Shown here in pieces: positions 52,378 through 64,000 of a stretch of 64,000 bases of DNA; position 1 is the first letter of the stretch, and each line of letters starts with the position of its first letter. The notes under the pieces are model-generated. The model was not told the origin of the DNA. It saw only the letters and a program-made list of their open reading frames with translations, and did no database searches. The DNA lies in the NCBI RefSeq assembly GCF_932526225.1, contig NC_064039.1, positions 11,364,139 to 11,428,138 on the forward strand. The letters are read 5' to 3'. Made by a program: the position numbers and the translations under genes. This DNA comes from Nematostella vectensis. Taxonomy: Eukaryota; Cnidaria; Anthozoa; Actiniaria; Edwardsiidae.

Positions 52378-54746
52378 CCCTTTTCAGCCGGGGACAGTCT
52401 TGTCATCATTGCGACGAATCTGGAAAAGATTGCAAACGCGCTTAGCCAGTCAGAAAGTAGCATTTTTAATAGACCACTTGGTGAATTACGGACTCACAGC
52501 CTTCATATAAAGCCAAAAGTAGGAAGCGGAATATGATTTCAATTTGATATCCTAGTGTGGCCTTATCCTTTGCAAAAGGTAAGCACACGAAAGACCAAAT
52601 CTCTAGACTCGCCTTTTCAAGCTATTCCGTTAACGACACTTCCGTCAAACCAGATCTTCTTAGCGATATCGATCTTGGTTCTTATCTCGGCTCCTCCTTC
52701 GATTTTCATTCTCACTTCGTACTGTGATTTGTCCAGGGGGTCCACGATCGCATTGCCAGACGTCTGGGGGGTCCCAGAGAATGGCATCTCGATCTCCAGC
52801 GCGTACAGCGTACAGCGCTTAACTCGACGAGCTGGTATTCGCAGAAAAACGGTGATAATGATTATAATAGTTTATGGCTCAAACAATACGTATTAACTCA
52901 AACTATACGTATTATGGCAACTCACAAGAAAAACTGATGAATGAATAGCTTCGACAAACTAGAATCAGGAGCAGCCAGATCTATAAAGATGCCGATTTGA
53001 GGAAGAGCAGATACATAGCATTTGATAGTACCTGCAGGAAGTCCGGCTGTTTGGTCGGGATGTGCATGATGAAGGCCTTGTAAGCCGAGCCATACATGAA
53101 CTATCTGCTAAATTCTGGATATTTCTTCACCGTATGATCGAAGTGATCAAATCTGGCCACGTCTACCACCCTGACCGTCGTCCGCATAAACGGCGCCTTC
53201 CCCTCCGTTGGCAAGCCGTAGTAGCAGTCAACCTACACATGGGACAATGCAGAGCACTCTTCATTAACTTCGCGTGACTATAACGGCTAATAAAAGGTTG
53301 ATCCCTGATACTTCAGATTTTTGGAGAGGAAATCTTATTGGTTAGTAAAATTAAAAGGGATAACATGCAGATTTCACCCTTCCTATATGGCTGACCAGCT
53401 AGAATGCGAGAGTGAGGAATGAAATAATTTTTTTCCCACAATACTGTTATGGATAAATCACTGCAATCACTGAGTGAAAAATAATTAAATTTGTCATTAC
53501 ACCAAGACTTAGTACCTTGACTTCTGGTTCATGTCTGCCAGTGTTCCCTTCGTCGAAGTCGTACAACAGAAGATCATGGAGACGTTTCTGTTCCACGCTA
53601 CGCAGGGTCAGTGGCTTAGCATGCTGAGCGGCCGCGTCTACCACAGCCTCCCCCTCCGCTGAGTTGAAGAACTGGATCTTGAAAGCCGCGCAGTACTGGT
53701 GCGAAACCGCCGGAAACTGACCGGCGTAGTAGCAAATCATGTGCTTGTTCTTTCTATTACCCGACAGCTGACCAGTGGTGATGAATTCATGGTGGACGCT
53801 CGGGTCTGTCCCCTACAAAGTTGATTAAACATTAATGTGTTTCTTTGCAAGACAGGGTGTTACCACAATTCCAATCGTTTTTATTCGCGCGTTTAAAGTA
53901 TTGCTTTAAGTTTCTGATTTGAGAAGGAAAGAGTATAGGTAGGATAAAACGAGCAACAAAATAACCCAAATTGCCTCGCAAAAAAGTTTAAAAAGGTTTG
54001 TTGCAGAAAACAAGTTCGTTCTACTTCATCTGTTTTTACCGTTCCAATGGCATTAAGGATGGCGTTCCTCATGATGGCGCCCAGATCATCCACGAAGTCG
54101 ATAGAGGTCGCCCACGGATCCATGCACGTAGTGATGATGTACTTGATGCCTGTCGTGTCATACGGGTCGAGCTGCAGGGAAAAATCACAACTTTAATCTC
54201 GATTCCAGAGGCTTGAAGTCCTAAACTTTTGATAATTAGGGTTTTAGAATCCTTTGGTGTTTATGGTTCTTTTTGGTTAGATGATAGGTATATTGGAAGA
54301 ATCATAGTTTTGTCTGTCGGTGCGATGCTTGAGAAACCTAGAAACCCATGCAACCTATGATTTTAGCCCTTCGAAGGCCGCAAACATTTTCTTCAACAGT
54401 ACTATCATAACTGGAAATCCCTACCCCATATTTAATCTCCTATACTCACTCCGAGGCGTTTCTTGTACTTTCTAAGCGAGATGCTGTGTTCGTGATGGGC
54501 GTAAGTGGACGCGGTGACGAGCATGGGTAAGCGATACGAAGACACACGATCATCACTCATACACAGATCCTTGAACACCGCCTGTACCAGGTCATTGCAC
54601 AAATTCACGTCCGAGTTGTTCTTCAGGTTGAAGGAGAAGCATGGAATCATGGTATCGGGGCCAATCTCGCGAAGATATTCCATGGCTTCTGCATCCTATG
54701 AATACGGACACCAACATGTAGGTTACGCTTTGCCACTTTAGTAAAC

Positions 54747-54950
54747 AGCCCTGTTTAGTATGCAGGTCCTTGTGTACCACATACCCAAGCAGGCTCCCCC
54801 CTACCTGAGCGAGTTTCTTGTTAGGCCATTTCCGAATACGGGTTTGCATTTGCCTAACTAAGCAAGTTCCTTGTTAGGCCTTTTGAGAATACGGGTCCTC
54901 TACCTGAGCGAGCTCCTCGTTAGTCCTGTTCAGAATACGGGTCCTCATGA
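54747..54950 (-). repeat. exon-end/donor tandem array, copy B
   Basis: Downstream of the exon ending 54904, two to three units repeat the exon end (ctgagcgagtttcttgttag, then ccgaatacgggt) and the donor region. The same array is in copy A at 39826-40078, so the first duplication came before the gene duplication. Confidence 0.82.
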
Positions 54951-57419
54951 ACTTGATGTGCTCCACTCGGGTGCGGTCTGGTGGTAAAGGTTTGGTGGGA
55001 ACCACAAAGAAGGGGTCATCGTCCTGTCCCAGGCAGGTCCACAGGCAGTACAACAGCTTGGAGGTGAATGTGCACTCAGCCAAGATACGACCGTAGCCGT
55101 TCTTATGCAGGCCTACAACCTGAAGATGTATAGCATAGCCACAGATCAATATTACATCAGGACACGAATCGGTTTAAAAGTTGCAATCCATTTGTACCAT
55201 TTTTTTTTATTTATCATAAAGGTCTAATCCACTGCCATTTTTCGAGGATCGTAGAACTCACCCTGTGAGCCATGATGATTCCCGCCGCGGCAGCGCCAGG
55301 CTTGGACCCCTCAATACCCACATCCCCAAGGTTCAGTGATCCATGTAAGTACGACACTTTGTTAGTGATGCCCAAGAAGCTGTTGATGCGCTTGTCGCGG
55401 TAACAGATCGCTCCTCCGGGATAGGGACAGAAGCCGCTCTTATGTGGGTCAATCGTGATCGTATCTAAGTGTGGAATTGCAGAGAGCTGCTTGGTGGTGT
55501 AGTTACTCAGATGCATCTCTGGAACGAACCATTCCGGGTATTCTCCGCCGTCGTCTTCTGGTTTTGGTGGGGTCCGCAACATCGTGCAGAAGTAACCTCC
55601 CCAAGCCCCGTCTGCATGGATCATAAAGTTCAAGCCCTGTGGACGATGTTAACTTGGCTTGGTCAAAGCGACCCTCCTCATCTCCCTATCTACGCGAAAG
55701 TTGGCAAAAGTATAGGAGATGCATGGAAAAGGAAACAGTTTATAATTGTAGGAATCATTGAGGCTGTCAATCGACGTTGCTATTTATCATAAACCCTTTT
55801 ACCCACCCGTCTGCGCATCTCATTACGAAGCTCTAGGATGTCGGTCAGGTTGTCCACAGCGCTCATTTCGGTCGTGCCCATGATGGCGATGACACTCACT
55901 ACAGGGATCCTGTTTGCCAGCTTGTCTTCCAAGAGGTGGCGGAGCCCTTGGCAATAGAAATTGATTTTAACAAATTATCTTCCCTTATTAGCTAAGAGTT
56001 TATAGTGGAGTTTTTTCCCTATAAGTAGTTCATGTCCCAACATTGTTTTCGCTAAAGAAGCAGAATACGTGGCAAATTATTTCATTTGACTGATTGCCGG
56101 AAAAATTCAATAGCAACAATAAATCAATGCGCGCTATAAAAAGGCAAATTGACATTCGCGTGGATTTGCTGCAATGAACGGTCCAATGCAAAGTACGATG
56201 GGGTTCTGAAAAATGCTTGCAAATCAACCAAGTCTATTGTTTGATGTTTAGAACGGCGTTTGCAATAGCCCCTTTACAGGGGTTTCATAGCTTGAGTAAA
56301 CGAGCGTCAAACAAGTCTAATCCACAGGCCTTATGGTTACGGTTCACGTTCACCCTTAAAATATTCGAAAATGTTTATCTGGAAAAAATGATTCGTTTAG
56401 GTTGTATCAGGGTACTGGAAACAAATAGACTGGATTTGCCTAAAGCACAAGATGTTCTAAGGTGCGAAAGTGTTGGAAATTAGAGAGCAAATATGGGATC
56501 TCATGACAAAAATGCGCTCATTTTTTAAAATATTGTTTTATTAACCTAATGTCATTCTCTCCAAAAGGCCGGAAATAGCTCAAATTTGCACACAGCAACT
56601 ATATGAAATAAAATAGCCCTTAAATAGAATACGATATGGATAAAATGAGACACCTTTTTGAAGATTGACATATGCTGATATAAATAAGATATATTGCGTT
56701 AATCTAGGCACGCTATTGAGGTACCAACCTAAAACCAACAGTATGGTTCTGCACATTTCGGCCCCTGACCCAAATTGAAAAATTTCCCTACGGAGAAAAA
56801 AAGCCATGGGTAGATGCTCAGTTCTATTACGAATTTTAGTATCTGCACTTTTTTTAATATTGCCAAAAATCGCGCATTTTATTTTTAGCGCGACAGGGTC
56901 GTGAAGGTGAACCGTAACCTTAAAGAAAAGGTGCTTCCCACGCGCCTTGCACACCTTTGACACACATCCGCGCGTTCTCATCCACGGGTATAGTGATCAG
57001 GTTGCCCTTCTTCATGCCGAGTATGGTGCAGCCTTTGTAGAGAGACACGTGGGCTGTGGTTGGCGCCAGTACGCACGGGTTCTGCTTCAAGCCATGGCGT
57101 GCGCAGAAGTTCTGGATACCTATGGCATCGTACCCATAGTTCGTCAGCACCTCCAGAAGATCGGACGACGTCATGCCACACATAGCGGATACCTAGAACA
57201 GTATCGTAATGTTTTAACATTAAAAGTGATCTTAACGAAAGCCTGTTACCTTTGGGAGAGATGGTACCCAGGATACCGTTATGCTGCACATGACGGACAA
57301 CCAACTGACATATTTTTTATTCAGCCTTTTTTCGCGCTTGAATGGGCAGTTAAGCAAAAAATCAGGGTTGCTGCCTTTTAAAACGTAAAATCAGCAAACA
57401 AGAGACACTCGTACAGTCT

Positions 57420-57542
57420 CGTTAAAAATAACAAGAAATATAAGGAAATATACTGAAAAATAATAAGTCCGGTCCCCCCTTTCATGAAACTTTTGCTTCG
57501 CCCCCCCCCCCCCTCTTTTTTAAACTTCTGGATACGCCCCTG
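57420..57542. mobile_element. hAT-like MITE (CAGGGGCGGATC family), truncated copy 3
   Basis: Shares ttaaaaataacaagaaatat and the C-run with the right half of 23466-23644 and ends with the complement of CAGGGGCGTATCCAG. The left half is missing. In a copy B intron. Confidence 0.7.
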
Positions 57543-57927
57543 CTTATCTAATTGAGCACACTGTCGACTAAATTATCTAAAATAATAAAACGTTTAAAAA
57601 GTTGAAAATTCCACAATATTTTTCTTCTCCCTCACCTTATCGGGCAAATCAAGAATGGTGTCCACGTCAAGGTTAAGCAGCTCCCAGGTAGTACAGTCCG
57701 TAATGGCCATGTACGCGTTCCTGTGTGGTAGAAAGACCTTGTAGCCCTTAGCTTTAGCTAGAACCTTTTCATTCCTGAGGGCATCGCACAAGCCAAGTGG
57801 ATAAAATTTGACATTACGAGCCGCCCACATCGCTTCTATATTAGCCACAGTGCCACCAGCAACAATATGACCCATTGCCTGGAATAGAAAGGAATATGAC
57901 CCATTGAAAGGGGTATATGAGTTATTG

Positions 57928-58151
<224 letters not shown>

Positions 58152-58254
58152 ATGGTTGAAGGCTTTCATAGAAAGTGCTCAATACTCGAAAGTAGAGCGG
58201 TGTATAGTGTTGGTTTGAGAAAAATACAAACTACATAGGGACGTGCACTTGTGC

Positions 58255-58512
58255 ACTTTCCCTGTCACCGCTCTACAGGCAAGACGTGTACTTCACCTGT
58301 CACCGCCCTACATGCAAGACGTGTACTTCACCTGTCACCGCCCTACATGCAAGACGTGTACTTCAGCTGTCACCGCCCTACATGCAAGACGTGTACTTCA
58401 CCTGTCACCGCCCTACATGCAAGACGTGTACTTCACCTGTCACCGCCCTTACATGCAAGACGTGTACTTTCCCTGTCACCGCCCTCACATGCAAGACGTG
58501 CAATCATACTTA
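58255..58512 (+). repeat. 35-bp tandem repeat from a Penelope-like Cys motif, about 7 copies
   Basis: Unit acctgtcaccgccctacatg then caagacgtgtacttc. One frame of a unit reads FTCHRPTCKTC, which is like the CxTC segment found shortly before the GIY-YIG domain of Penelope-like proteins. 35 is not a multiple of three, so successive copies change frame. A 36-bp direct duplication follows at 58513-58575. Confidence 0.85.
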
Positions 58513-58572
58513 AGACACAGATTTACATGTACATCTAAGAGTCTATTAGACACAGATTTACATGTACATCTA

Positions 58573-58880
58573 AGAATTTAGTCTATTTGATCACCTGTCG
58601 AGTATGCGGCAAACTCTACATCGGCGAGACCGAAATGTTACTTAGAGGACACCGCCACTCAGTAACAGCTAACAAAAGAACATACCCCTCTGGAAACGAA
58701 CTTCCTGTTGCCCAGCACTTCCTATAACCCGGACACACATTCTCAGATATGCTTGTATCAATCTGGACAGTGGAACACCAAAGCCCTCAGACAAGAAGGA
58801 GGCACGCGCATTCTTCAACCATAGAACACTTCAACTAAATGGGTTTAATACACCCTCTGTAGACGGGTATACCCCTCTTA
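58573..58880 (+). mobile_element. Penelope-like element, GIY-YIG endonuclease fragment
   Basis: Plus-strand reading LVYLITCRVCGKLYIGET, then LRGHRHSVTANKRTYPSG, LPVAQHFL and GHTFSDM is the C-terminal endonuclease of Penelope-like retroelements. Two stops interrupt it. The RT part is missing. Confidence 0.8.
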
Positions 58881-58904
58881 CTAATATATTATTAAATAAA
58901 ATTC

Positions 58905-59460
58905 ATAGTGGATTTTTCAATGCCTCCTTACCGCATTTTAGGACTTCATTCAGAACATTTTCTGCACCCGGGGCCTTCCCCGATGTTAATTCGTCTATTG
59001 CTGTTGCTATTTCTTTTTCTGAGATTTGAAAGTCTTAAGGCCCAACGGTGTCGGCTGGCTGTTCTTTTGGGCTTTCTTCGCCAGACCGTTACCCCGGAGG
59101 CCGTGCGTTTAGTTCCTAAAATTATTTATGGAATTTACCTGCTTCTTCAATCTTAATTTTTTTCGTATCTTTATTTTTCCCGATATTCAATAGGTTCTTT
59201 ATTTGTTTCCAGGTATCTTTAGTTTCGTTGAAGTCTCTCGTGTAATGCACTGCGTGAGTCTGCCTGATCTGTGAGGCTTGTTTGCCCAGGGATCTGAGAT
59301 TTTCTTTTTCATTTCTGCATTCTCTGTCAAACCACTTTTTATTTCTGTCCATTTTGTCTGTTTTGTTTGCTTGGTACCGCAAGCCAGCGCATTCACATGG
59401 GTCTACTACTGCTTCTGTAAATAATTCCGTCATTTTATCCACGCACGCACTTTAAAGCCG
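58905..59460 (-). mobile_element. LINE fragment, endonuclease-RT connector
   Basis: Minus-strand readings KKWFDRECRNEKENLRSLGK (59345-59290) and ISEKEIATAIDELTSGKAPG, then AENVLNEVLK (about 59025-58935) are the stretch before and into the RT domain of a non-LTR element. Frames are broken. It abuts the Penelope-like fragment. Confidence 0.8.
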
Positions 59461-60982
59461 CCGCACCTAACCTATTTTGCACTTCATCAGATTCAAGAGC
59501 TAATTTTAGATCTTTCTGGGTCTTCCCGTCCCAGCGAATTTTTCTAAATTCATTGAGTCCGTCATCACTCTCCTCTTTTTCTTTTGTACTTCGTATGTCT
59601 TAGTCTCAGTGCATAGGACAAGGAACAATGGTTCGTTAATTGAGGCTCGAGGAGATTGACAATGAAATAATTCGTGACAATGAAATGAACGTGTTGTGTC
59701 TTGCAGGGAGGGGGGGGGGGGGTGGGAAGGGGGGGGAAAATCCGAAAAAGTGGAACTACTTTTTTCCGGGGCGGAGGGGGAGGGAGGGAATACTCTAATA
59801 AAAATCTGACCGCCACCGAAAGAACAAAAGGGATTTTTTATGCCTTTTCAGTATCTCCACGAGACGTTTATTGTTGGATTTGGCTACATACCAGTGACAG
59901 CTTATACTTTATAGTTTTGTCTACAAGTAGAACGTATTGAGCAGTATTGAGAACCGAAAGCGGGCTTTCGGTCGTAGTTCGCACCCCATGCACCCCCCCC
60001 CCCCCCCCTGAGTACGGGCCTGTCTTGGCAATCGATAGATACTAGTGCTCGGGAATGGTCTCTCCTTTCACCCTCAAAACTGATCGGTTATTTCCTTAAT
60101 TTCTTCAATTGAAGCCAATGAAGCAATTACTGTGCAAGATTTTTGAGTCATTTCTTTAATATATGCTTAAAACAGCAATATTTTAGTTTTAATAGTTTAC
60201 ATATCATTGATATTTATATCTAACTGCAGATACCCCAGTCTCAAGCTCTTGATGCAAGCCACGTGATCGTCGTAGCTCCAAAATTCGCCGTAACCAAATA
60301 TTGTTCGGTATGTTAGCTGAAAGGCAATCGGGGCTCTCTCGGGAATGATTAGTAGATTAATAGATTATCAAAGATCTCGGTAGGCATTCGTAGCTCATGT
60401 AGCTCACTCGTAGCGCCCGTAGGTCACGGTGGCTCGTTTTAGCACCAGATCTTTGTATGACGTAATCAGTGACCGCTTTCTACGAAGCTCGTCCGAGCAC
60501 TTGCCGTGGTTATCTACAGCAGAAAAAAAAAACACTCTATCATGACTCTACATGATGACAGAAAAAAGCAATTGATCAGGACCCTTTGCGAAACAGCAAA
60601 AAAGAGCACTTGATGAAAAAAACCCTCCATGACTGAAGAAAAAAAAAACACTTGATCATAACACTTCATGATATTAATATTTGTGATGACCTAATAATTA
60701 TTGATTAGTGATCACCTTTTTATCGGCTATATTTTATTCGATCTTGATCCCATTCACCTCTCAAATTTTTTTTGTCGCTTGCTTCTTTATCTTATCGTGG
60801 CTTCATTTTTTTCTTAAGATCAACCCCAAAAAAGATTTACTGTTAGAGTTCACCAAGCGTTCAACACAAAGTACGCTCTTGCACTGCGTTTCTTTACATT
60901 TTCCCTTCCCTCTCTCGGATTCTTACTTTCGGTCCTTCTCTTTTGTTCTGCGTTACAAACAAGCACTCACCACCCCATTTAC
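59461..60982. other. spacer with simple repeats
   Basis: G-rich run 59706-59785, C-run 59993-60009, and a loose tandem of catgactctacatgat..aaaaaagcaattgatca type at 60530-60670. No confirmed exon. Confidence 0.45.
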
Positions 60983-61204
60983 CTTTCCTGGCGAAGACCG
61001 CGACCTCGCACAGACTAAGATAGACATTGCCGTACATCTGCACCGACACGTACTGTCCGGGGAGGGGTGGGGTGCACTGGGAAGTCCACAGCTCCCCCAC
61101 GTGTGTACTAATCACGCGCGCTCCGCACATCGGGTTGGTCTTGAACTCCGCCGACATTCCCACGCGAATTTCGAAGTTGGACAATGCCTCGATCAGGGAT
61201 CCCT
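60983..61204 (-). CDS. fucolectin-type (FTP/tachylectin-4) lectin domain exon, gene incomplete
   Basis: One minus-strand exon with good ends (tttttcag acceptor, AAAG|gtaaat donor), phase 1 at both ends. It encodes the second half of an FTP fold: LIEALSNFEIRVGM, NPMCGARV, QCTPPLPGQYVSVQM then YLSLCEVAVFAR. Two cysteines before the QYVSVQ strand and the terminal CEV strand fit eel-fucolectin-like domains, which bind fucose and are usually secreted. The first half (the DLG and DCC motifs) is not seen in the neighbouring kilobase. Symmetric 1-1 phase is usual for shuffled extracellular domains. It may belong to a gene with distant exons or be a lone relic. Confidence 0.65.
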
Positions 61205-61289
61205 CTGAAAAATGAGAGATGACGTGGCTATGAGAGGTTCTAATCACAGCGGTATTGATTGTGCTTATATTAGTATCAAGCATCTTCGC

Positions 61290-61460
61290 TGTCACCATCT
61301 TATCATCAGTATCACCAATACTTATCATAGCAGCAACACCATGATCATCAATGGCTTTTTTGGTCAACAACGACTTCATCATCAACATGATCATTATCAT
61401 TTACATCATCACATCACCATAATAGCCAACATTCTGAACGAAAACACCATTTACATGTGC
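61290..61460. repeat. ATC/CAT-rich microsatellite
   Basis: Repeated atc, cat, acc triplets next to the fucolectin exon. Confidence 0.7.
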
Positions 61461-61504
61461 TCACTTCAAATTGTCGGCCTCCAAACCCACACTTAGGTTA
61501 TCTA

Positions 61505-61682
61505 GAGCGTACACAGGGGGGTGCAGGGTGCGCGCACCCCCCTTGAAGGCCAAAATGTGAGTTATTAACAGTTTATTACTCATTAATTAAGAATCTTCAT
61601 ATACTGTACGATTTTTTTTTCCTGTGATACCTATGACACCCCCCCCCCCCCCCCCCTCGTCAGCCAATCCTGGGTACGCACA
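61505..61682. mobile_element. hAT-like MITE (CAGGCGCGTAC family), copy 2
   Basis: Left GCGTACACAGGGGGGTGCAG and right end complement of TGCGTACCCAGGATTGG, with internal cccccttg, gagttatt and C-run like 36654-36821. Confidence 0.65.
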
Positions 61683-62082
61683 GCGGCTACGGGCTACGGA
61701 ACTGATTATGCTTAATCAAAATAGATTTGATTGACGTTTGGCAGGGACGCCTAAAAAGATTAAACAAAAGAAAACAAAATTTTACTTTATTACACAAATT
61801 CACGTATTTTTTTTACAATTTTATAATTTTAATAGTCAGCGGGATATCATATTTGCGCATGCTTGAAATTCCCGCTCCCCAGCCATTGCATTCTGGGTCG
61901 TTAATGGCGCGCACCGAATTCAAGCAGTTCAAACTTGCTGCTATCGTCGAGGATAATTTCAATGTAATTTTCTAAATATACCTATATCAAAAGTGTTTGA
62001 CAATTACATAAAAGGGATCTTCCTTGGAGATTGATAAATACCCGGTCTGACGGCGAAGATACCAGTTCTTATTTAGCTTCAG

Positions 62083-63485
62083 GCGGCCTGTTTGGTAACA
62101 AGACGCAGACTGGGTTTGGCTCTGGCTTTGGAACCACACAGACCACTGGGACTGGCCTCTTTGGTGCTGCGGGCACCAATACAGCGACTGGACTGTTTGG
62201 TGGTGGCACTGTGACTGGCAGTATGTTTGGCCAGCCAGCCTCAGCAGTGTCCACTGGATTTGGCGGGTTTGGCTCAACGGCAGGCACAAACACTGGGGGA
62301 CTGTTTGGTAACACTGCAGCGTCTGGCACCACCACAGGAACTGGTCTGTTTGGTCAGACGCAGGGAGCGGCTTTTGGTGGTACCTCTACCTCTGGTTTTG
62401 GTACTTCAGGTATGAGAGGTCCAAAGTTGTGAATCTAGATAAGAGATCTATTGAAGTCCCCCTGTTGAGATTCTTAACACAGAATGTTCACAGCACTTTA
62501 GAGCCCCATTTCTCAAACTCTGAAGGGAATCTGAAATTTGTCCATGTTATCAGGGTAGAGTAAATCAGATATTAGGGACCTTAATCAAGGACGACAACGA
62601 CAGCTAGGACAACTCACTCGCTTGTGGCAATCAATTCAAATTTAATTGCAATGGAATAAGCAAAACATTTTAGTCAGAGACAAAAGAAAAAAATAAATTA
62701 AGGACATTATTTCTACAGTAGAGAAAGTAATTAGAGGAGTTTGAACTCTGAATCAAATTCCATTGTTTTCTGCTGTCAACATCCACGCTGCCATTGGCAT
62801 TGCTTAAGGTCCCTATTATAAATTGTCCCCAGTTTGACTTGGCTGTTTTTTTTATATCCCATTTGTTTTTACCATCCCCTAATACATGTTCAATAGGTAT
62901 GATAAGAGATAAGTCTTTGAGCTTGACATCCTTATTTCAAAAGACTAGGAATTAATTGTCACCCTTGTAGAGTCGCCCTGCATATGGCATTCTTAAACTG
63001 ATAATTCCATTGACTGGTACTGTCTATTTCAAAGAGATTGTAATGTAGTTGTGCATGAAGGTCACTTTTTCTTGTATGAATGCCTTGTTTTCCAGGGAGT
63101 CTCTTCAGTGCTCCACCCACAAGCACAACTGGTAGAAGTCTGTTTGGAGGAACTACAGGTGCCACTCAGAGCTCTTTATTTGGGGGTACTGGTACTGGAG
63201 CAACCACAGCATTTGGAGGTATGGAGACCATACATTACTTTGTCTTTGCAAAACTAGTAGCATAGGACTCTTGAAGGGGTAAAACAGGAACTAGGATTTG
63301 TCTTATTTAGAGTACTTGGGACAGGATTTGTTTTTAGTTAACAAGAACATTGGTGCCGCGGCTGGCAGTGTGTCACTCAGGCACTCTGCATTCCAGCTAA
63401 AATTGATTAGTTAACCTTCTGTTTTATAGGTTTTGGTGCAGCATCAACTGCTACAGGACAAGCGGGGACGCCTATTAAATTTTCT
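62083..63485 (+). CDS. NUP98: nucleoporin NUP98, N-terminal FG region (both ends partial)
   Basis: Nuclear pore FG nucleoporin forming part of the permeability barrier. Exons 62083-62409, 63096-63218, 63430-63485 with agreeing phases. The sequence is a run of GLFG and FG repeats (SGGLFGNKTQTGFGSGFG, TGLFGAAGT, TGGLFGNTAAS, SLFGGTTGATQSSLFGG), ending GTPIKFS, which corresponds to the KFNPP-type segment just past the first FG block of vertebrate NUP98. An acceptor at 62082 starts the first visible exon; earlier exons with the MFNKSFG-like start are not identified. The remaining exons (GLEBS, autoproteolytic domain) are beyond the window. Confidence 0.85.
62410..63095 (+). other. NUP98: NUP98 intron
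   Basis: Between good GT donor (62410) and AG acceptor (63095). No nested gene seen. Confidence 0.6.
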
Positions 63486-63874
63486 GTGAGTTGACTAGTC
63501 TATTTCAAATGATGCACGATAGTTGATTTTATACAAAGCTTGACGATCATCCACTCTCACTCACTTTGATGCATGTCTTACAATGAGACAGAAAATGGTT
63601 TGTGGGGATGTTGATAGTGCTTTGAAATTAGTGTATGATTATAACCAACAAAACATCAATTTATTGCCAAGTCTAAGCATGTTAAAACTCAAAAGTAGTC
63701 TACGATAGTTGATGATAGGCTTACAAACGTATGTGATAGCTTCAACTACAATAAACTAAGCGATTAATTTAAAAAGGTCTTGGTTCTTAACCCTTATGTT
63801 TGGTTGCCTAAGTTTACTGTTTGTTAGGTGTACTTTTGAAGTCGAAATTGTCCTGCAAAGGTTGCAATGTTTTT

Positions 63875-64000
63875 GTATTATCCACTGACTGTACATCATA
63901 TCATCATGTCATTCCCGGCACAGACCAAATGGTCAAGAATGTTTGGTATTATCCACTGACTGTACATCATATCATCATGTCCTTCCGGCACGCACCAAAT
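63875..64000. repeat. tandem duplication, about 70-bp unit, cut by window end
   Basis: gtattatccactgactgtac then atcatatcatcatgtc..ccggcac occurs at about 63876 and again at about 63947, with few changes. NUP98 intron. Confidence 0.9.

Larger units (their letters stand above)
52617..57878 (-). pseudogene. decarboxylase copy B, 5'-truncated and disabled
   Basis: Minus-strand exons matching copy A one to one: 57878-57636, 57192-56955, 55946-55807, 55636-55262, 55119-54904, 54695-54450, 54171-54040, 53812-53516, 53232-53032, 52831-52617. The first three exons of copy A (the part up to DFDPDK) have no counterpart; a TA microsatellite and Penelope-like sequence start instead. Eight exons are intact in length and frame and keep the PLP lysine (TITIDPHKSGFCPYPGG). 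The ninth has TAG at 53103-53101 where copy A has TAC. The tenth is 25 nt shorter (215 against 240), shifting the frame. Catalytic-core exons are well conserved between copies, so loss of function may be recent, or the locus may still be transcribed. A polymorphic allele is possible but the missing 5' end argues against function. Confidence 0.88.
52378..57900. repeat. segmental duplication, copy B
   Basis: Ten consecutive exons, the small introns and the 3' flank of the decarboxylase correspond to 28635-42670 of copy A. Copy A spans about 14 kb for the same stretch because of the LINE, piggyBac-like element, MITEs and repeat growth; copy B spans 5.5 kb. Confidence 0.9.

Overview
The window is animal nuclear DNA. 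Genes are broken into many short exons with GT-AG introns, the proteins are typical metazoan ones (AMBRA1, a DM-domain DMRT factor, GOLT1, NUP98), and introns and spacers are packed with CR1-like LINEs, Penelope-like pieces, MITEs and minisatellites. Intron density and repeat types suggest a cnidarian, probably an anthozoan such as a sea anemone or coral; this is inference, not proof.

Layout: (1) 609-7856, plus: homocysteine S-methyltransferase, 11 exons, first exon outside the window. (2) 9340-11686, minus: DMRT-like DM-domain gene with a Mutator-like element nested inside a TA-flanked MITE in its first intron; a 2.0-kb foldback element lies just upstream. (3) 15962-18394, minus: complete GOLT1 in 5 exons. 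(4) 20053-28001, plus: AMBRA1 in 9 exons, head-to-head with GOLT1. (5) 28945-46875, minus: a large group II PLP-dependent decarboxylase (tyrosine-decarboxylase-like), 13 exons visible, with a LINE and many repeats in its introns. (6) 52617-57878, minus: a second, compact copy of the same decarboxylase, lacking the 5' exons and carrying a nonsense codon and a frameshifting deletion, so a pseudogene. (7) 57930-59460: TA microsatellite, a hammerhead ribozyme motif, Penelope-like and LINE fragments. (8) 60983-61204, minus: an isolated fucolectin-type (FTP) exon. (9) 62083-63485, plus: FG-repeat exons of NUP98, continuing past the window.

The strongest unusual signal is that several tandem repeats here are built from exon-intron junctions. 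In the decarboxylase a 31-32 bp unit carrying the 3' splice site and the first bases of an exon is repeated about 50 times. At another exon of the same gene a unit of roughly 50-55 bp carrying the exon end and its 5' splice site is repeated in both paralogs. In AMBRA1 a 43-bp unit carrying the exon end and donor is repeated about eight times. Two smaller exon-edge duplications are in the methyltransferase gene. The pseudogene copy preserves the near-unexpanded state of the 3' splice site array, which allows its origin to be read directly.

The genes are not functionally linked in any obvious way; this is an ordinary eukaryotic neighbourhood with unrelated housekeeping and regulatory genes. All gene models are by eye from splice sites, reading phase and remembered family motifs; no search was run.
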